This document shows positions 32,926-40,490 of a stretch of DNA of 64,000 bases, one piece after another. The translations under genes were made by a program, and so were the position numbers. The DNA comes from Candidatus Gastranaerophilales bacterium. Its GTDB lineage: Bacteria; Cyanobacteriota; Vampirovibrionia; Gastranaerophilales; Gastranaerophilaceae. The stretch spans positions 18,360-82,359 of the forward strand of contig CALVCA010000007.1 in assembly GCA_944325895.1 (NCBI GenBank), written 5' to 3'. Each line of letters begins with the position of its first letter. Position 1 is the stretch's first letter. The notes under the pieces were generated by a model, which was given only the letters and a program-made list of their open reading frames with translations, searched no databases and was not told the origin of the DNA.

Positions 32926-33755
32926 ATTTGTCCATAAATAACTCTTGCAATATTTGCTAAATCGTTAATTATTTTTATATTTGAAAAGCCGTTAGCTTCC
33001 ATAATATTTTTAACGTCTTTAAATTGTCCCATGCCTAGTTCAAATATTAAATAGCCCCTTGAGTTAAGGATTTTTTTTGAATCTTGTGTAATTTTTTCAT
33101 AAAATTCCAATCCTTTTTCGTCATTTGTAAACAAAGCTTGTTCAGGATCAAAGAGTACTTCTTTTTGGAGGTTTTGTTTTTCTTTTTCAGGAATATAGGG
33201 CGGGTTAGATATTATTATATCAAATTTTTCGCCAGGTTTAACGTTTGAAAATATATCTGATTTTCTGAAAATTGCTTTGTTGAATAAGTTTAGTTTAGAG
33301 GCATTGTCTAAAGCCGTATTTAGGGCATCTGTAGAAATATCAACCCCTATAATTCTACAGTCAGTATATTTTGCTATCATGCAGGCAATGCAGCCTGAAC
33401 CTGTACCTACATCAATAGCTGTTTTTAAATTATTTTCATTAATTAAGTCTATAGTTGTTCTTACAAGTATTTCTGTTTCATCACGCGGGATTAAAACATT
33501 TTTATTCACAATAAATTTTTCACCCATAAAATCAGCAAACCCGATTATATGTTGTATAGGCATATGAGTTTTTGCCCGAAGCTCAGCTTTTTCTTTTACA
33601 ATATCAAGTTTTTTCTTGTCGAGCTTTTTGCCCATGATTATTTCTTTTACACCAAATCCCGCAAAATGTTCAATAAGCATTTTTACTTCTATATTTGCTT
33701 CGTTAAGCTCAATACCGTTATTCGTTAAAATTTTTACTATATCCTGTATTGTCAT
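32922..33755 (-). CDS. prmC: Release factor glutamine N5-methyltransferase
   Basis: 277 residues, full length. SAM-binding AIDVGTGSGCIACMIAKYTD, the catalytic NPPY motif in DIIISNPPYIPEKEKQNLQK, and IPRDETEILVRTTIDL in the N-terminal part. It methylates the GGQ glutamine of RF1/RF2. It begins inside the last 38 nt of the upstream 171-codon gene, so it is translationally coupled to it. The usual neighbour prfA is not present. Confidence 0.93.
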   Translation of the reverse strand: MTIQDIVKILTNNGIELNEANIEVKMLIEHFAGFGVKEIIMGKKLDKKKLDIVKEKAELRAKTHMPIQHIIGFADFMGEKFIVNKNVLIPRDETEILVRTTIDLINENNLKTAIDVGTGSGCIACMIAKYTDCRIIGVDISTDALNTALDNASKLNLFNKAIFRKSDIFSNVKPGEKFDIIISNPPYIPEKEKQNLQKEVLFDPEQALFTNDEKGLEFYEKITQDSKKILNSRGYLIFELGMGQFKDVKNIMEANGFSNIKIINDLANIARVIYGQI

Positions 33756-34233
33756 TTGAATGCTCTGTTAAAATTTTATCTATTTCATCACGTGCTTCAA
33801 GTTTTGATGTTAGTTCTTTTTTTTCTATATTATATTTTTTGCATAAACGTTCATAATAGTAAAGTTGTTTTTTTGTCGGTTCTTCTTTTGACATTTTTAC
33901 TTCTTGTAAAAATTTTCTTTTTTTCTTCTCAAATTCTTTTTGAGATTGGATTATCGGTTCTTGTGACTTTTTATAATCATAGTATTTTTTACATTCTTTT
34001 AAGTATTTTTTTGTATCTTGTAAAAATTGTTCATTTTCTAATAAATTTTTTAAAAATTCAAATCTCGAATTATTGATTTCAAGATAATATTTTTCATCTT
34101 CAATAAATTTTTCCAAAATTTGTTCAACCGTAAGGTTTGGTGATTTTTTTACCAAAGCACGCAAAAAATTACACAGTGCTGATTTCTGTGTTTTTGTAAG
34201 TTCTATATAAATTTGTTTTTTAATTTCATACAT
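33718..34233 (-). CDS. Lys/Glu-rich hypothetical protein
   Basis: 171 residues, strongly charged and helical: FLKNLLENEQFLQDTKKYLK, KEFEKKKRKFLQEVKMSKEE, LYYYERLCKKYNIEKKELTS. Probable coiled coil, no membrane or signal segment, no known domain. Its 3' end overlaps the prmC start by 38 nt. The promoter region contains two direct GTTATACTT copies, and TATACT lies only 4 nt before the ATG, so the true transcription start is unclear. Confidence 0.6.
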   Translation of the reverse strand: MYEIKKQIYIELTKTQKSALCNFLRALVKKSPNLTVEQILEKFIEDEKYYLEINNSRFEFLKNLLENEQFLQDTKKYLKECKKYYDYKKSQEPIIQSQKEFEKKKRKFLQEVKMSKEEPTKKQLYYYERLCKKYNIEKKELTSKLEARDEIDKILTEHSNDNTGYSKNFNE

Positions 34234-34238
34234 ATAAA

Positions 34239-34255
34239 GTATAACGAAGTATAAC
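34239..34255 (+). repeat. Flanking motif, copy 1
   Basis: GTATAACGAAGTATAAC. It matches 14 of 17 positions with the inverted copy at 34510-34526. It lies in the promoter region of the 171-codon gene and on the downstream side of the 66-codon gene. Confidence 0.5.
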
Positions 34256-34302
34256 TTTCAAGATTTCACAAACCGGCGAATCATTTTGTCGCCGTGCGAT
34301 CC

Positions 34303-34503
34303 TCATAAAACCGTGTGCGTATCTCTAACGAACAAATCTTTGACCGAAAATTTGTGTGTTAATTCAGACTTGCCAAATTTCAACAACTTTCTAACAATAG
34401 GATTTGTATGGCGAGACAAACGAATTTGATCAGAAACTTCTTTACCTCTCGTCTCTTGAGAATTTTCTATTACTCTTAAGTTTTGATTGTTTCTCTCATC
34501 CAT
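34303..34503 (-). CDS. Small basic hypothetical protein (66 residues)
   Basis: MDERNNQNLRVIENSQETRG start; a basic C-terminal half with VRKLLKFGKSELTHKF. TATAAT (34510-34515) ends exactly 6 nt before the ATG with no Shine-Dalgarno, like other leaderless starts in this window. A GGCGA/TCGCC hairpin lies about 20 nt past the stop. It is flanked by inverted copies of a 17-bp motif. No family recognised. Confidence 0.55.
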   Translation of the reverse strand: MDERNNQNLRVIENSQETRGKEVSDQIRLSRHTNPIVRKLLKFGKSELTHKFSVKDLFVRDTHTVL

Positions 34504-34509
34504 AACGTA

Positions 34510-34526
34510 ATTATACCTCGTTATAT
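34510..34526 (-). repeat. Flanking motif, copy 2 (inverted), overlapping a promoter
   Basis: On the minus strand ATATAACGAGGTATAAT; it includes the TATAAT of the 66-codon gene. Placement over a -10 suggests an operator. Confidence 0.5.
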
Positions 34527-34635
34527 TTTATTTAAAAAATTTGTTAAGATAAAATTGCTTAAAAATTATATAATCTTTATATATTGTTACAATTATTTTA
34601 TTCGGTTACAGAAAAGTTGATGTTTTATTTAAAAT

Positions 34636-35349
34636 TTATATTTCAAGTTTGGCAATTTTTACATCAAAAACGCTTTCAATATCAATACCGGTCAAAACAT
34701 TAGAAATAAGATCATTAGGATTTATAAGATTATCAATATGCGGCATAATGCCTAATATTTTACTGTCCGTATATTTTTCAATTAATTTAGGCATAGATTT
34801 AATACTTATATCTTGAATAATTTCAGGGCAGTCGTTTATTATAATGCCTCGAAGTTTAACACCTGCTGATGTCGCCTGATTTATATTTGCAATAGTGTTA
34901 TTAACGGAGTTTTCTGTAGGGTAAACTACTATTAGCACAGGTATATTTAGTATTTTAACTAAATCTTGTTCTAAAAAATTTTCGCCTAAAGGAGTTGCAA
35001 GACCTGTTGTTCCGTCAGTTAAGATACATTCATATTTTTGTTTGATTGTTTTATAATCCTGATAAATAGTTTCTTTATTTATATATGTATGTTCAAGTTC
35101 GGCTGCTATTGCAGGAATTGCATCGTTTTTTAAAAGATAGGAAAAATAAGTTTTAATGTAAGGATCTATAAATTTAACAAAAGCTAAATCAGGAGCTTGT
35201 ATAAATCCATTTTTTTCAATTGCTCCGGTTTGAACAGGTTTATAAACACAGGTTGAATAACCTAAGCTTTGCATTGTTGCGGCAAGTCCTGCCGTGATAA
35301 ATGTTTTGCCGCTGTTTTTTTCTGTACCGGATACAAATAACTCTAACAT
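34636..35349 (-). CDS. bioD: Dethiobiotin synthetase
   Basis: 237 residues: P-loop SGTEKNSGKTFITAGLAATM, VYKPVQTGAIEKNG, ILTDGTTGLATPLGENF and LIVVYPTENSVNNTIANINQ with GIIINDCPE. It catalyses ATP-dependent closure of DAPA to dethiobiotin. The rest of the bio operon is absent here, but a BioY transporter is encoded at 45227. An extended -10 (TGC-TACTAT) ends 6 nt before the ATG, so it is predicted leaderless. Confidence 0.92.
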   Translation of the reverse strand: MLELFVSGTEKNSGKTFITAGLAATMQSLGYSTCVYKPVQTGAIEKNGFIQAPDLAFVKFIDPYIKTYFSYLLKNDAIPAIAAELEHTYINKETIYQDYKTIKQKYECILTDGTTGLATPLGENFLEQDLVKILNIPVLIVVYPTENSVNNTIANINQATSAGVKLRGIIINDCPEIIQDISIKSMPKLIEKYTDSKILGIMPHIDNLINPNDLISNVLTGIDIESVFDVKIAKLEI

Positions 35350-35543
35350 AGCTTTATAGTAGCATAAAATAATTTTTGTAAGAATTATTGACCGGCATGA
35401 TTTATAATTGTAACAAAATATTAAAATTGGTTAATTTTCTGTTTATTTGGGCTTTTTAGGTTATGCAATTTTTATTTTAGGCAGCTTCAGGGCAATTTTT
35501 AGTATTACATATATTTTATATATATAACACGAAAGGAATTATT

Positions 35544-36209
35544 ATGAGCGGAGAAGTTCAGAATAATAGACAGAAATCCGATATTTATTTGGGTTTTGGA
35601 GGCGGATTACTTCATAGTAACAGCAAAAATCATGTTCCGGGAAAGATTGAGCATGGTGTTATGTGGCCGTTGAAAGATTCTCCGCATAATGCCGGATATT
35701 TTTTGGATATTCATATGGGTGAATCTGTAATTGGCGGCAGTGTCAAAGGTAAATATTCATATGATTTAAATGAAAAAGTTTCAATAACAGGCGGTTTAGG
35801 TGCTGAATATAATAAATTTAAGCAATTAAAGGATCCTCAATTTATGCCGAAATCGTCTAAATATGATGTTTTTATTTCACCGGAAGTTTATGATCGTAAT
35901 GCTAAGGTTAAAGGTGTTAATTATTCCGAGACAACGGTATTTGGTTCTGTCGGAGCAAATTATAATTTAAGTAAAGATTTACAGCTTTCAGGAAGTTTGG
36001 ATTTAGGTTGTAAATTATCGGAACTTCCTTCTGATTTAGAAAGCTCGGAACGTTCAAAAGAACCTTTGAAACCGACATTCAGCGGTAAGCTTAATGTTGG
36101 TGCTTCATATAATATTACTGAAATTTTAAGCATCGGGGTTAACGGCAGTGCTCCGTTAAGTAAAAAATCAGACGGCTACGTTGGTTTAAGTTTAGGATTG
36201 CGGTTTTAA
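35544..36209 (+). CDS. Beta-barrel-like protein without a signal peptide
   Basis: 221 residues rich in alternating polar/hydrophobic strands with Gly turns: DIYLGFGGGLLHSN, VIGGSVKGKYSYDLNEKVSI, TTVFGSVGANYNLSKDLQLS, GKLNVGASYNITEILSIGVN. It ends GYVGLSLGLRF with a C-terminal Phe, as outer-membrane barrels do. The N-terminus MSGEVQNNRQKSD has no export signal, although the ribosome site GAAAGGA fixes the start. Function unknown. Confidence 0.6.
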   Translation: MSGEVQNNRQKSDIYLGFGGGLLHSNSKNHVPGKIEHGVMWPLKDSPHNAGYFLDIHMGESVIGGSVKGKYSYDLNEKVSITGGLGAEYNKFKQLKDPQFMPKSSKYDVFISPEVYDRNAKVKGVNYSETTVFGSVGANYNLSKDLQLSGSLDLGCKLSELPSDLESSERSKEPLKPTFSGKLNVGASYNITEILSIGVNGSAPLSKKSDGYVGLSLGLRF

Positions 36210-36239
36210 GCTTTAATTAAGTATTAAATTTAATTGTTT

Positions 36240-36485
36240 GGATAAAAAATTTATGAGATTGTCTTGACCGTTCGCATTTAACGGGTTTGCGGACTTTTTT
36301 TGGAGTTATGCTTCTTTCAAAGCTGCCCTCAGCTCGCTCCCGTTGTCTTTCCTCCATGCTTGAATTTCGCCTTTAAGCCTGACGGCTTAGCAGGCTCAAT
36401 ATTCTCGCTATCCGGACTAACTCGCTTGCACTCGTGGCGTCCGTACGGAAATCTGCTCGAACGCAAAATGCGTTCTCATCGCTAT
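36240..36485. other. GC-richer non-coding element upstream of the HigBA module
   Basis: About 250 nt whose base composition is clearly richer in G+C than the flanks, for example CCTCAGCTCGCTCCCGTTG and CTCGTGGCGTCCGTACGG. Contains inverted repeats such as AGCCTGACGGCT and TCCGTACGGA, and GAACGCAAAATGCGTTC near 36459. The minus strand reads MEERQRERAEGSFERS as a short open stretch. No convincing gene. It looks like a transferred or dispersed element. Confidence 0.5.
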
Positions 36486-36522
36486 GTAAATAAAAAGGAC
36501 GAAACCCGTCCTTTTTATTTAC
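36486..36522 (+). terminator. Long-stem hairpin terminator
   Basis: A perfect 16-bp stem (GTAAATAAAAAGGACG at 36486-36501 with its complement at 36507-36522), loop AAACC, containing a T5 run. Likely bidirectional. Confidence 0.75.
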
Positions 36523-36567
36523 CATAGAGTTTACGAGTTCAGAACCCAGCTGATTGAAAATGTTGCG
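36511..36567 (+). repeat. Direct repeat A flanking the HigBA module
   Basis: The first 36 nt from CTTTTTATTTACC are identical to 37286-37321 except one base, and the similarity continues through GAAAATGTTGC. Each copy includes the 3' arm of a terminator hairpin. Confidence 0.8.
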
Positions 36568-36596
36568 TAATAATTATAATAAATCAACAATTATAG

Positions 36597-36627
36597 TTGA
36601 CATATTGTAGTGAAAACGCTACAATAT
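36597..36627 (+). promoter_or_regulatory. HigBA promoter with overlapping operator
   Basis: TTGACA (36597-36602), 17 nt, TACAAT (36620-36625), 6 nt to the toxin ATG. An inverted repeat with perfect 9-bp arms (ATATTGTAG 36602-36610, CTACAATAT 36619-36627, 8-nt spacer) covers spacer and -10. It is a clear candidate for antitoxin autorepression. Confidence 0.75.
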
Positions 36628-36631
36628 AAAT

Positions 36632-36964
36632 ATGAAACAAATCAAATTTTATCAACTTGAAAACGGAAAGGAACCCGTAAAAGATTGGCTTATATCTTTG
36701 GATTATACAACAAGGGTGAAAATAATCAAAAGACTTGAACGGTTATACGATGATAATTTTGGAGATTATAAGCAAATTGCTTCAAATCTTTATGAATTAA
36801 GATTCTTTTTCGGTAAAGGTTATAGAATTTATTATACAATAGAAAATAATATTGTCGTAATTCTTTTATATGCTGGAGATAAATCTAATCAGCAGAAAGA
36901 TATTAAAATTGCCCAATGTTATTTACAAAATATGAAGGGAAATAATGATGACAGAATTAAATGA
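36632..36964 (+). CDS. higB: RelE/HigB-type toxin (Gp49-like addiction-module killer protein)
   Basis: 110 residues in the RelE/ParE fold: KQIKFYQLENGKEPVKDWLI, KIIKRLERLYDDNFGDYKQI, SNLYELRFFFGKGYRIYYTI and VVILLYAGDKSNQQKDIKIA. Family members cut mRNA on the ribosome. The gene precedes the antitoxin (HigBA order) and overlaps it by 20 nt. The predicted transcript starts at the ATG itself, without a leader. Confidence 0.88.
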   Translation: MKQIKFYQLENGKEPVKDWLISLDYTTRVKIIKRLERLYDDNFGDYKQIASNLYELRFFFGKGYRIYYTIENNIVVILLYAGDKSNQQKDIKIAQCYLQNMKGNNDDRIK

Positions 36965-37235
36965 TTTTATTATAGAACAACTAAAAGATGAAAAATTTCA
37001 AAAAGAATATATGAATGAAAGTCTTGCTGAATATATTAACGATGGAGATTTTAATGCGTTCTTCCGTTCTTTAGAACTGGTAATAAAATCTAGAGATAGT
37101 ATTTCCGGTTTCTGTGAAAAAGCAGGAATTGACAGAGCTATGTTATATCAAATTTTCAATGGAAAAAGAGTCCCAAAAGTTGATACTCTTGCTAAGATTT
37201 TAAAAACTTTAGGTTATAATCTAAAAATTGCATAA
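36945..37235 (+). CDS. higA: HigA-type helix-turn-helix antitoxin (HI1420-like)
   Basis: 96 residues. The N-terminal segment EYMNESLAEYINDGDFNAFF is typical of the downstream antidote family, followed by the HTH ISGFCEKAGIDRAMLYQIFN and KVDTLAKILKTLGYNLKIA. A GAAGGGA ribosome site lies inside the toxin gene. It should bind and neutralise the toxin and repress through the palindrome at 36602-36627. Confidence 0.88.
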   Translation: MMTELNDFIIEQLKDEKFQKEYMNESLAEYINDGDFNAFFRSLELVIKSRDSISGFCEKAGIDRAMLYQIFNGKRVPKVDTLAKILKTLGYNLKIA

Positions 37236-37252
37236 AACTTTTATAATAAATT

Positions 37253-37294
37253 AATAAAAAGAGGATTAGGCTTAAAACCTATCCTCTTTTTATT
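37253..37294 (+). terminator. Terminator after HigBA
   Basis: Arms AATAAAAAGAGGAT (37253-37266) and ATCCTCTTTTTATT (37281-37294), with an inner AGG/CCT pair, ending in a T5 run. Confidence 0.8.
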
Positions 37295-37342
37295 TACCAT
37301 AGAGTTTACGAGTTTAGAACCTGGTTGCTGGAAAATGTTGCA
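37286..37342 (+). repeat. Direct repeat B flanking the HigBA module
   Basis: Second copy of the block at 36511-36567. The two copies bracket the toxin-antitoxin pair. Confidence 0.8.
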
Positions 37343-37441
37343 TGAAAAGATTGAAAGTACGAGCAAAAGAAATGTTTTGCATTCTGATAAAATTTAGTTG
37401 TACCGAATATGAGATTGAAATGCTGTAACAAATCGCTTGTT

Positions 37442-37505
37442 CTTATTTCAATTTTAGTTGCAAAATTGAAATAAGAGTGTTATAATGAACATGTTATTTC
37501 AATTT
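37442..37505 (+). promoter_or_regulatory. Fic promoter with three operator half-sites
   Basis: Perfect 14-bp arms CTTATTTCAATTTT (37442-37455) and AAAATTGAAATAAG (37462-37475), spacer AGTTGC, cover the -35 (TTGCAA, 37458-37463). Then TGT-TATAAT (37481-37486), with a third half-site TTATTTCAATTT at 37494-37505 at the expected transcription start. Strong candidate for autorepression. Confidence 0.75.
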
Positions 37506-37515
37506 CGGAGTTGCC

Positions 37516-38658
37516 ATGGACAATAGAGCAGGAATATACAAAAATAATTTATCAGGAGATATGGCATATAAATCATTTATGCCGAGTTTATTGCCTCCAA
37601 ATCCGCCAATAGAACTTGACAAAGATATTGTAGATTTATTAGTAAAAGCCAATAAACAGCTTGCAATACTTGAAGGAATTTCAAGCAGAATTCCTAATAT
37701 TCATTTGTTTATTTCTATGTATGTCAGAAAAGAAGCACTTATGTCCTCTCAAATTGAAGGTACTCAGGCAACTTTAGAAGATATCTTAGACCCATGCTTG
37801 GAAGAAAATACAAACAGACCAGTTGGTGATGTTGTAAACTACATAAAAGCAACTGATTATGCAATTAATAGATTGAAAGAGTTACCATTGTGTAATCGCT
37901 TAATTAAAGAGGCTCATGAAGTTTTATTATCAGGAGTTAGAGGACAAAATAAAAGCCCCGGCGAATTTAGACATTCTCAAAACTGGATTGGTGCAGCAGG
38001 TTGTAATTTACAAAATGCACGCTATATTCCGCCTTCTGTTGAAGATATGATTCAAGCGATGTCTGATTTAGAAAAATATATTAATGGTGATGATGACCTC
38101 GATGTTTTAATTAGAGCAGCTTTAATTCATTATCAATTTGAAACTATCCACCCGTTTTTGGATGGTAACGGCAGAATTGGACGCCTTTTAATAACCTTGT
38201 TTTTAATGGAAAAGAAAATTTTAAGTACTCCGGCATTGTATATTTCTTATTTCTTGAAAAAAAATAGAATTGAATATTATGACAGAATCAATGAAGTACG
38301 CTTAAAAGGAAACTACGAACAATGGATTAAGTTTTTCTTAGAAGGTGTTTATGTATCAGCAAAAGACGCTGTTGAAACGATTGATAAGTTAACATCATTG
38401 CATGATAACTATTGCCTAAAAATTGAGAGTTTGGGACGCAGAGCTAAAAACGCAATGCGAGTATTTGAATACTTAGAATCAAATCCTATTATTGAAATTC
38501 AAAAAACGGCTAAAGAGCTTGATATAGCCTTCAATACTATGTCAAGCATAGTCAAAGACCTGATTAGTATCGGCATCCTTGAACAAACTTCAACACAAAG
38601 CAGAAATAGAACTTTTGCGTATAAAGAGTATTTGGAAATTTTAAAAGAAGGGACATAA
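37516..38658 (+). CDS. fic: Fic-domain AMPylase with C-terminal winged helix
   Basis: 380 residues. Inhibitory-helix motif SSQIEGTQATLEDIL (residue about 78), and the full Fic active site HPFLDGNGRIGR (212-223). The C-terminal 80 residues (NAMRVFEYLESNPIIEIQKT, IAFNTMSSIVKDLISIGILE) form a winged helix. Fic proteins transfer AMP to target hydroxyls. The intact SxxxEG motif implies cis auto-inhibition. A CGGAG ribosome site precedes the ATG. The C-terminal domain probably binds the palindrome upstream. Confidence 0.93.
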   Translation: MDNRAGIYKNNLSGDMAYKSFMPSLLPPNPPIELDKDIVDLLVKANKQLAILEGISSRIPNIHLFISMYVRKEALMSSQIEGTQATLEDILDPCLEENTNRPVGDVVNYIKATDYAINRLKELPLCNRLIKEAHEVLLSGVRGQNKSPGEFRHSQNWIGAAGCNLQNARYIPPSVEDMIQAMSDLEKYINGDDDLDVLIRAALIHYQFETIHPFLDGNGRIGRLLITLFLMEKKILSTPALYISYFLKKNRIEYYDRINEVRLKGNYEQWIKFFLEGVYVSAKDAVETIDKLTSLHDNYCLKIESLGRRAKNAMRVFEYLESNPIIEIQKTAKELDIAFNTMSSIVKDLISIGILEQTSTQSRNRTFAYKEYLEILKEGT

Positions 38659-38687
38659 ACGAATAACGTTAATTCTCTTAAAACAAT

Positions 38688-38724
38688 AAATAAGACAGGA
38701 TAACAAAAGTCATCCTGTCTTATT

Positions 38725-38725
<1 letters not shown>
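38688..38725. terminator. Bidirectional terminator between fic and tRNA-Arg
   Basis: Arms AAATAAGACAGGAT (38688-38701) and ATCCTGTCTTATTT (38712-38725), loop AACAAAAGTC. It serves fic on plus and the tRNA on minus. Confidence 0.75.
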
Positions 38726-38798
<73 letters not shown>

Positions 38799-39015
38799 TT
38801 ATATTTCAATCTTATCATGAAAAAATTTTCTTGCAACTTTCTTTGATATAAAATTCTACCTTTTTTAATTTTTATTTGTGTAACAAAATGTAAAATTAAT
38901 TTTTTTAGGTTCAAAGTCTTTTATAATCTCTATTTATGCCAAATGGCTTAAATCTTATTAGCAATTAATTAATAAATATATACTTTATATATATAAGGAT
39001 TGAAAGAGTATAACT

Positions 39016-40053
39016 ATGGGTTTAGAATTAAATTCGTTAATGATGCAGCCGGCAATACCCAAAACTACCACTGCTAAAGCATCAAAAACATCTAAAAAAG
39101 ACATTGTAATTGATTTTTCAGCAAAGCCATCACAGCCTGATAATATGGTTAAAACTGAAACTTCGGCTCCTGCCGCTTCTGTTGAAGTAATTACATCCGC
39201 TTTAAGTCCTGATATTGATGTTAATACAGCACCGTGGGAGATTACAAGTCTTGATCCAAATCTTAATTGTAAATCTCCAGACGATTTTGTTAAAGAAAAT
39301 AATTTAATTTTAGATGAAATAGAAGATGGTTTATTTGAATTTGATAGTTCCGGCGGATTGCAAATATTATGTAAAAATCCTGAAACCGGTCAAGTGTACA
39401 GCGATATAAACCGTAACGGAAAACTTATAAGCAGAGTTTATTATTATGAGAATTCGGATGGTACTATAATATACAATAAAGGTGAAAAGGTATTGTATGA
39501 TTATCCTAGTGAAGACACAATTGTGACAACTGTTTTAAAACCGGGCACATTACCTGTTAAAATTTATTATAATAAAACTACAGGAAAAAATTTTCGTCAG
39601 GATGTTATAGAAGAAAATAAAATAACTGAAATTTATTATGATGAATTAGGAAATCAAATTAAACAAAATGTTGTTGAAAAATCAGGCACAGATCCTGTAA
39701 AAATCAAAGAAACAAATATTGATTTTATAGAACCTGAAAAAAGTTCATCTGTTGAACATATATTGGATTTGACAACCGGGAAACCAAGATCGTCAATTTA
39801 TTATGATAATAAAGGAAGAAAGCTTTCTGAAAGTCAGGTTTTATATGACAGTTACGGTCGGATTTATATCGAATCAATAACAAATTTTGATAAACGCGGC
39901 AGAGTTGATAGTACGGAGTATACAAAACAAAATACTTTTGGACGTCTTTGCTGGGTAAAATCAATTACAAATTACGATTCTAAAGGTCAAGTTACCGACA
40001 CTAGCAGGTTTATAGTGGATGAACACGGAAATTATTTAGGTGATGCTTTTTAA
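39016..40053 (+). CDS. Repeat-containing hypothetical protein (YD/YwqK-like strands)
   Basis: 345 residues, no signal peptide. The first 90 are Thr/Ser/Ala/Pro-rich and disordered-looking. After residue 120 there are recurrent Tyr-Tyr/Asp-Gly units: RVYYYENSDGTIIYNKGEKV, EIYYDELGNQIKQNVVEKSG, SSIYYDNKGRKLSESQVLYD, SYGRIYIESITNFDKRGRVD. These resemble YD or YwqK-type beta repeats. The promoter region shares the AT-rich motif ATATATACTTTATATATA with the gene starting at 50982. Function unknown. Confidence 0.6.
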   Translation: MGLELNSLMMQPAIPKTTTAKASKTSKKDIVIDFSAKPSQPDNMVKTETSAPAASVEVITSALSPDIDVNTAPWEITSLDPNLNCKSPDDFVKENNLILDEIEDGLFEFDSSGGLQILCKNPETGQVYSDINRNGKLISRVYYYENSDGTIIYNKGEKVLYDYPSEDTIVTTVLKPGTLPVKIYYNKTTGKNFRQDVIEENKITEIYYDELGNQIKQNVVEKSGTDPVKIKETNIDFIEPEKSSSVEHILDLTTGKPRSSIYYDNKGRKLSESQVLYDSYGRIYIESITNFDKRGRVDSTEYTKQNTFGRLCWVKSITNYDSKGQVTDTSRFIVDEHGNYLGDAF

Positions 40054-40058
40054 GAATT

Positions 40059-40490
40059 TTATTGTGAGCTATTCTCTCTTAAAATTTTAAAATAATTTTT
40101 TAAAATTTCATCACACTCTTTTTCCATAATGCCGCCATATACTGTGGTTTTTGAATTGATTAATTTTCTTAAGTCAATTTTAGAGCCTAAAGCTCCGTAT
40201 TTTGGGTCATATGAGCCAAAATATACAGTTTTTATTCTAGAATTTATAATAGCCCAGGCACACATTGGGCACGGTTCTAATGTTACATATAATTCGCAGT
40301 CGTCTAAACGCCATCTGCCAAGTATTTTTTCAGCTTTGCGAATTGCAAGTATTTCTGCATGGCCGGTAACATCTTGACTTTTTTCTTTACAATTTACAGC
40401 TGAGGCTATAATTTCTCCGTTTTTTATAATAATGGCTGCTACAGGGATTTCATCCTTAATTGTTTTTGCAAGATTAATCGCTTGCTGCAT
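40059..40490 (-). CDS. tadA: tRNA(adenine-34) deaminase
   Basis: 143 residues with the deaminase zinc motifs HAEILAIRKAE (His, catalytic Glu) and EPCPMCAWAIINSRIKTVYF (PCXXC). It converts A34 to inosine in tRNA-Arg. The N-terminus is close to that of short TadA proteins. It overlaps the upstream histidine kinase by 17 nt, which places it in the two-component operon. Confidence 0.9.
   Translation of the reverse strand: MQQAINLAKTIKDEIPVAAIIIKNGEIIASAVNCKEKSQDVTGHAEILAIRKAEKILGRWRLDDCELYVTLEPCPMCAWAIINSRIKTVYFGSYDPKYGALGSKIDLRKLINSKTTVYGGIMEKECDEILKNYFKILRENSSQ

Noticed and set aside
36300..36527. 75-codon plus-strand ORF in the GC-richer element
   Set aside because: No ribosome site, unusual composition and it runs through the terminator hairpin; it looks like translated repeat DNA.
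40059..40490. Alternative identity as cytidine/dCMP deaminase
   Set aside because: The EPCPMCAWAIINSRIKTVYF context is that of TadA.
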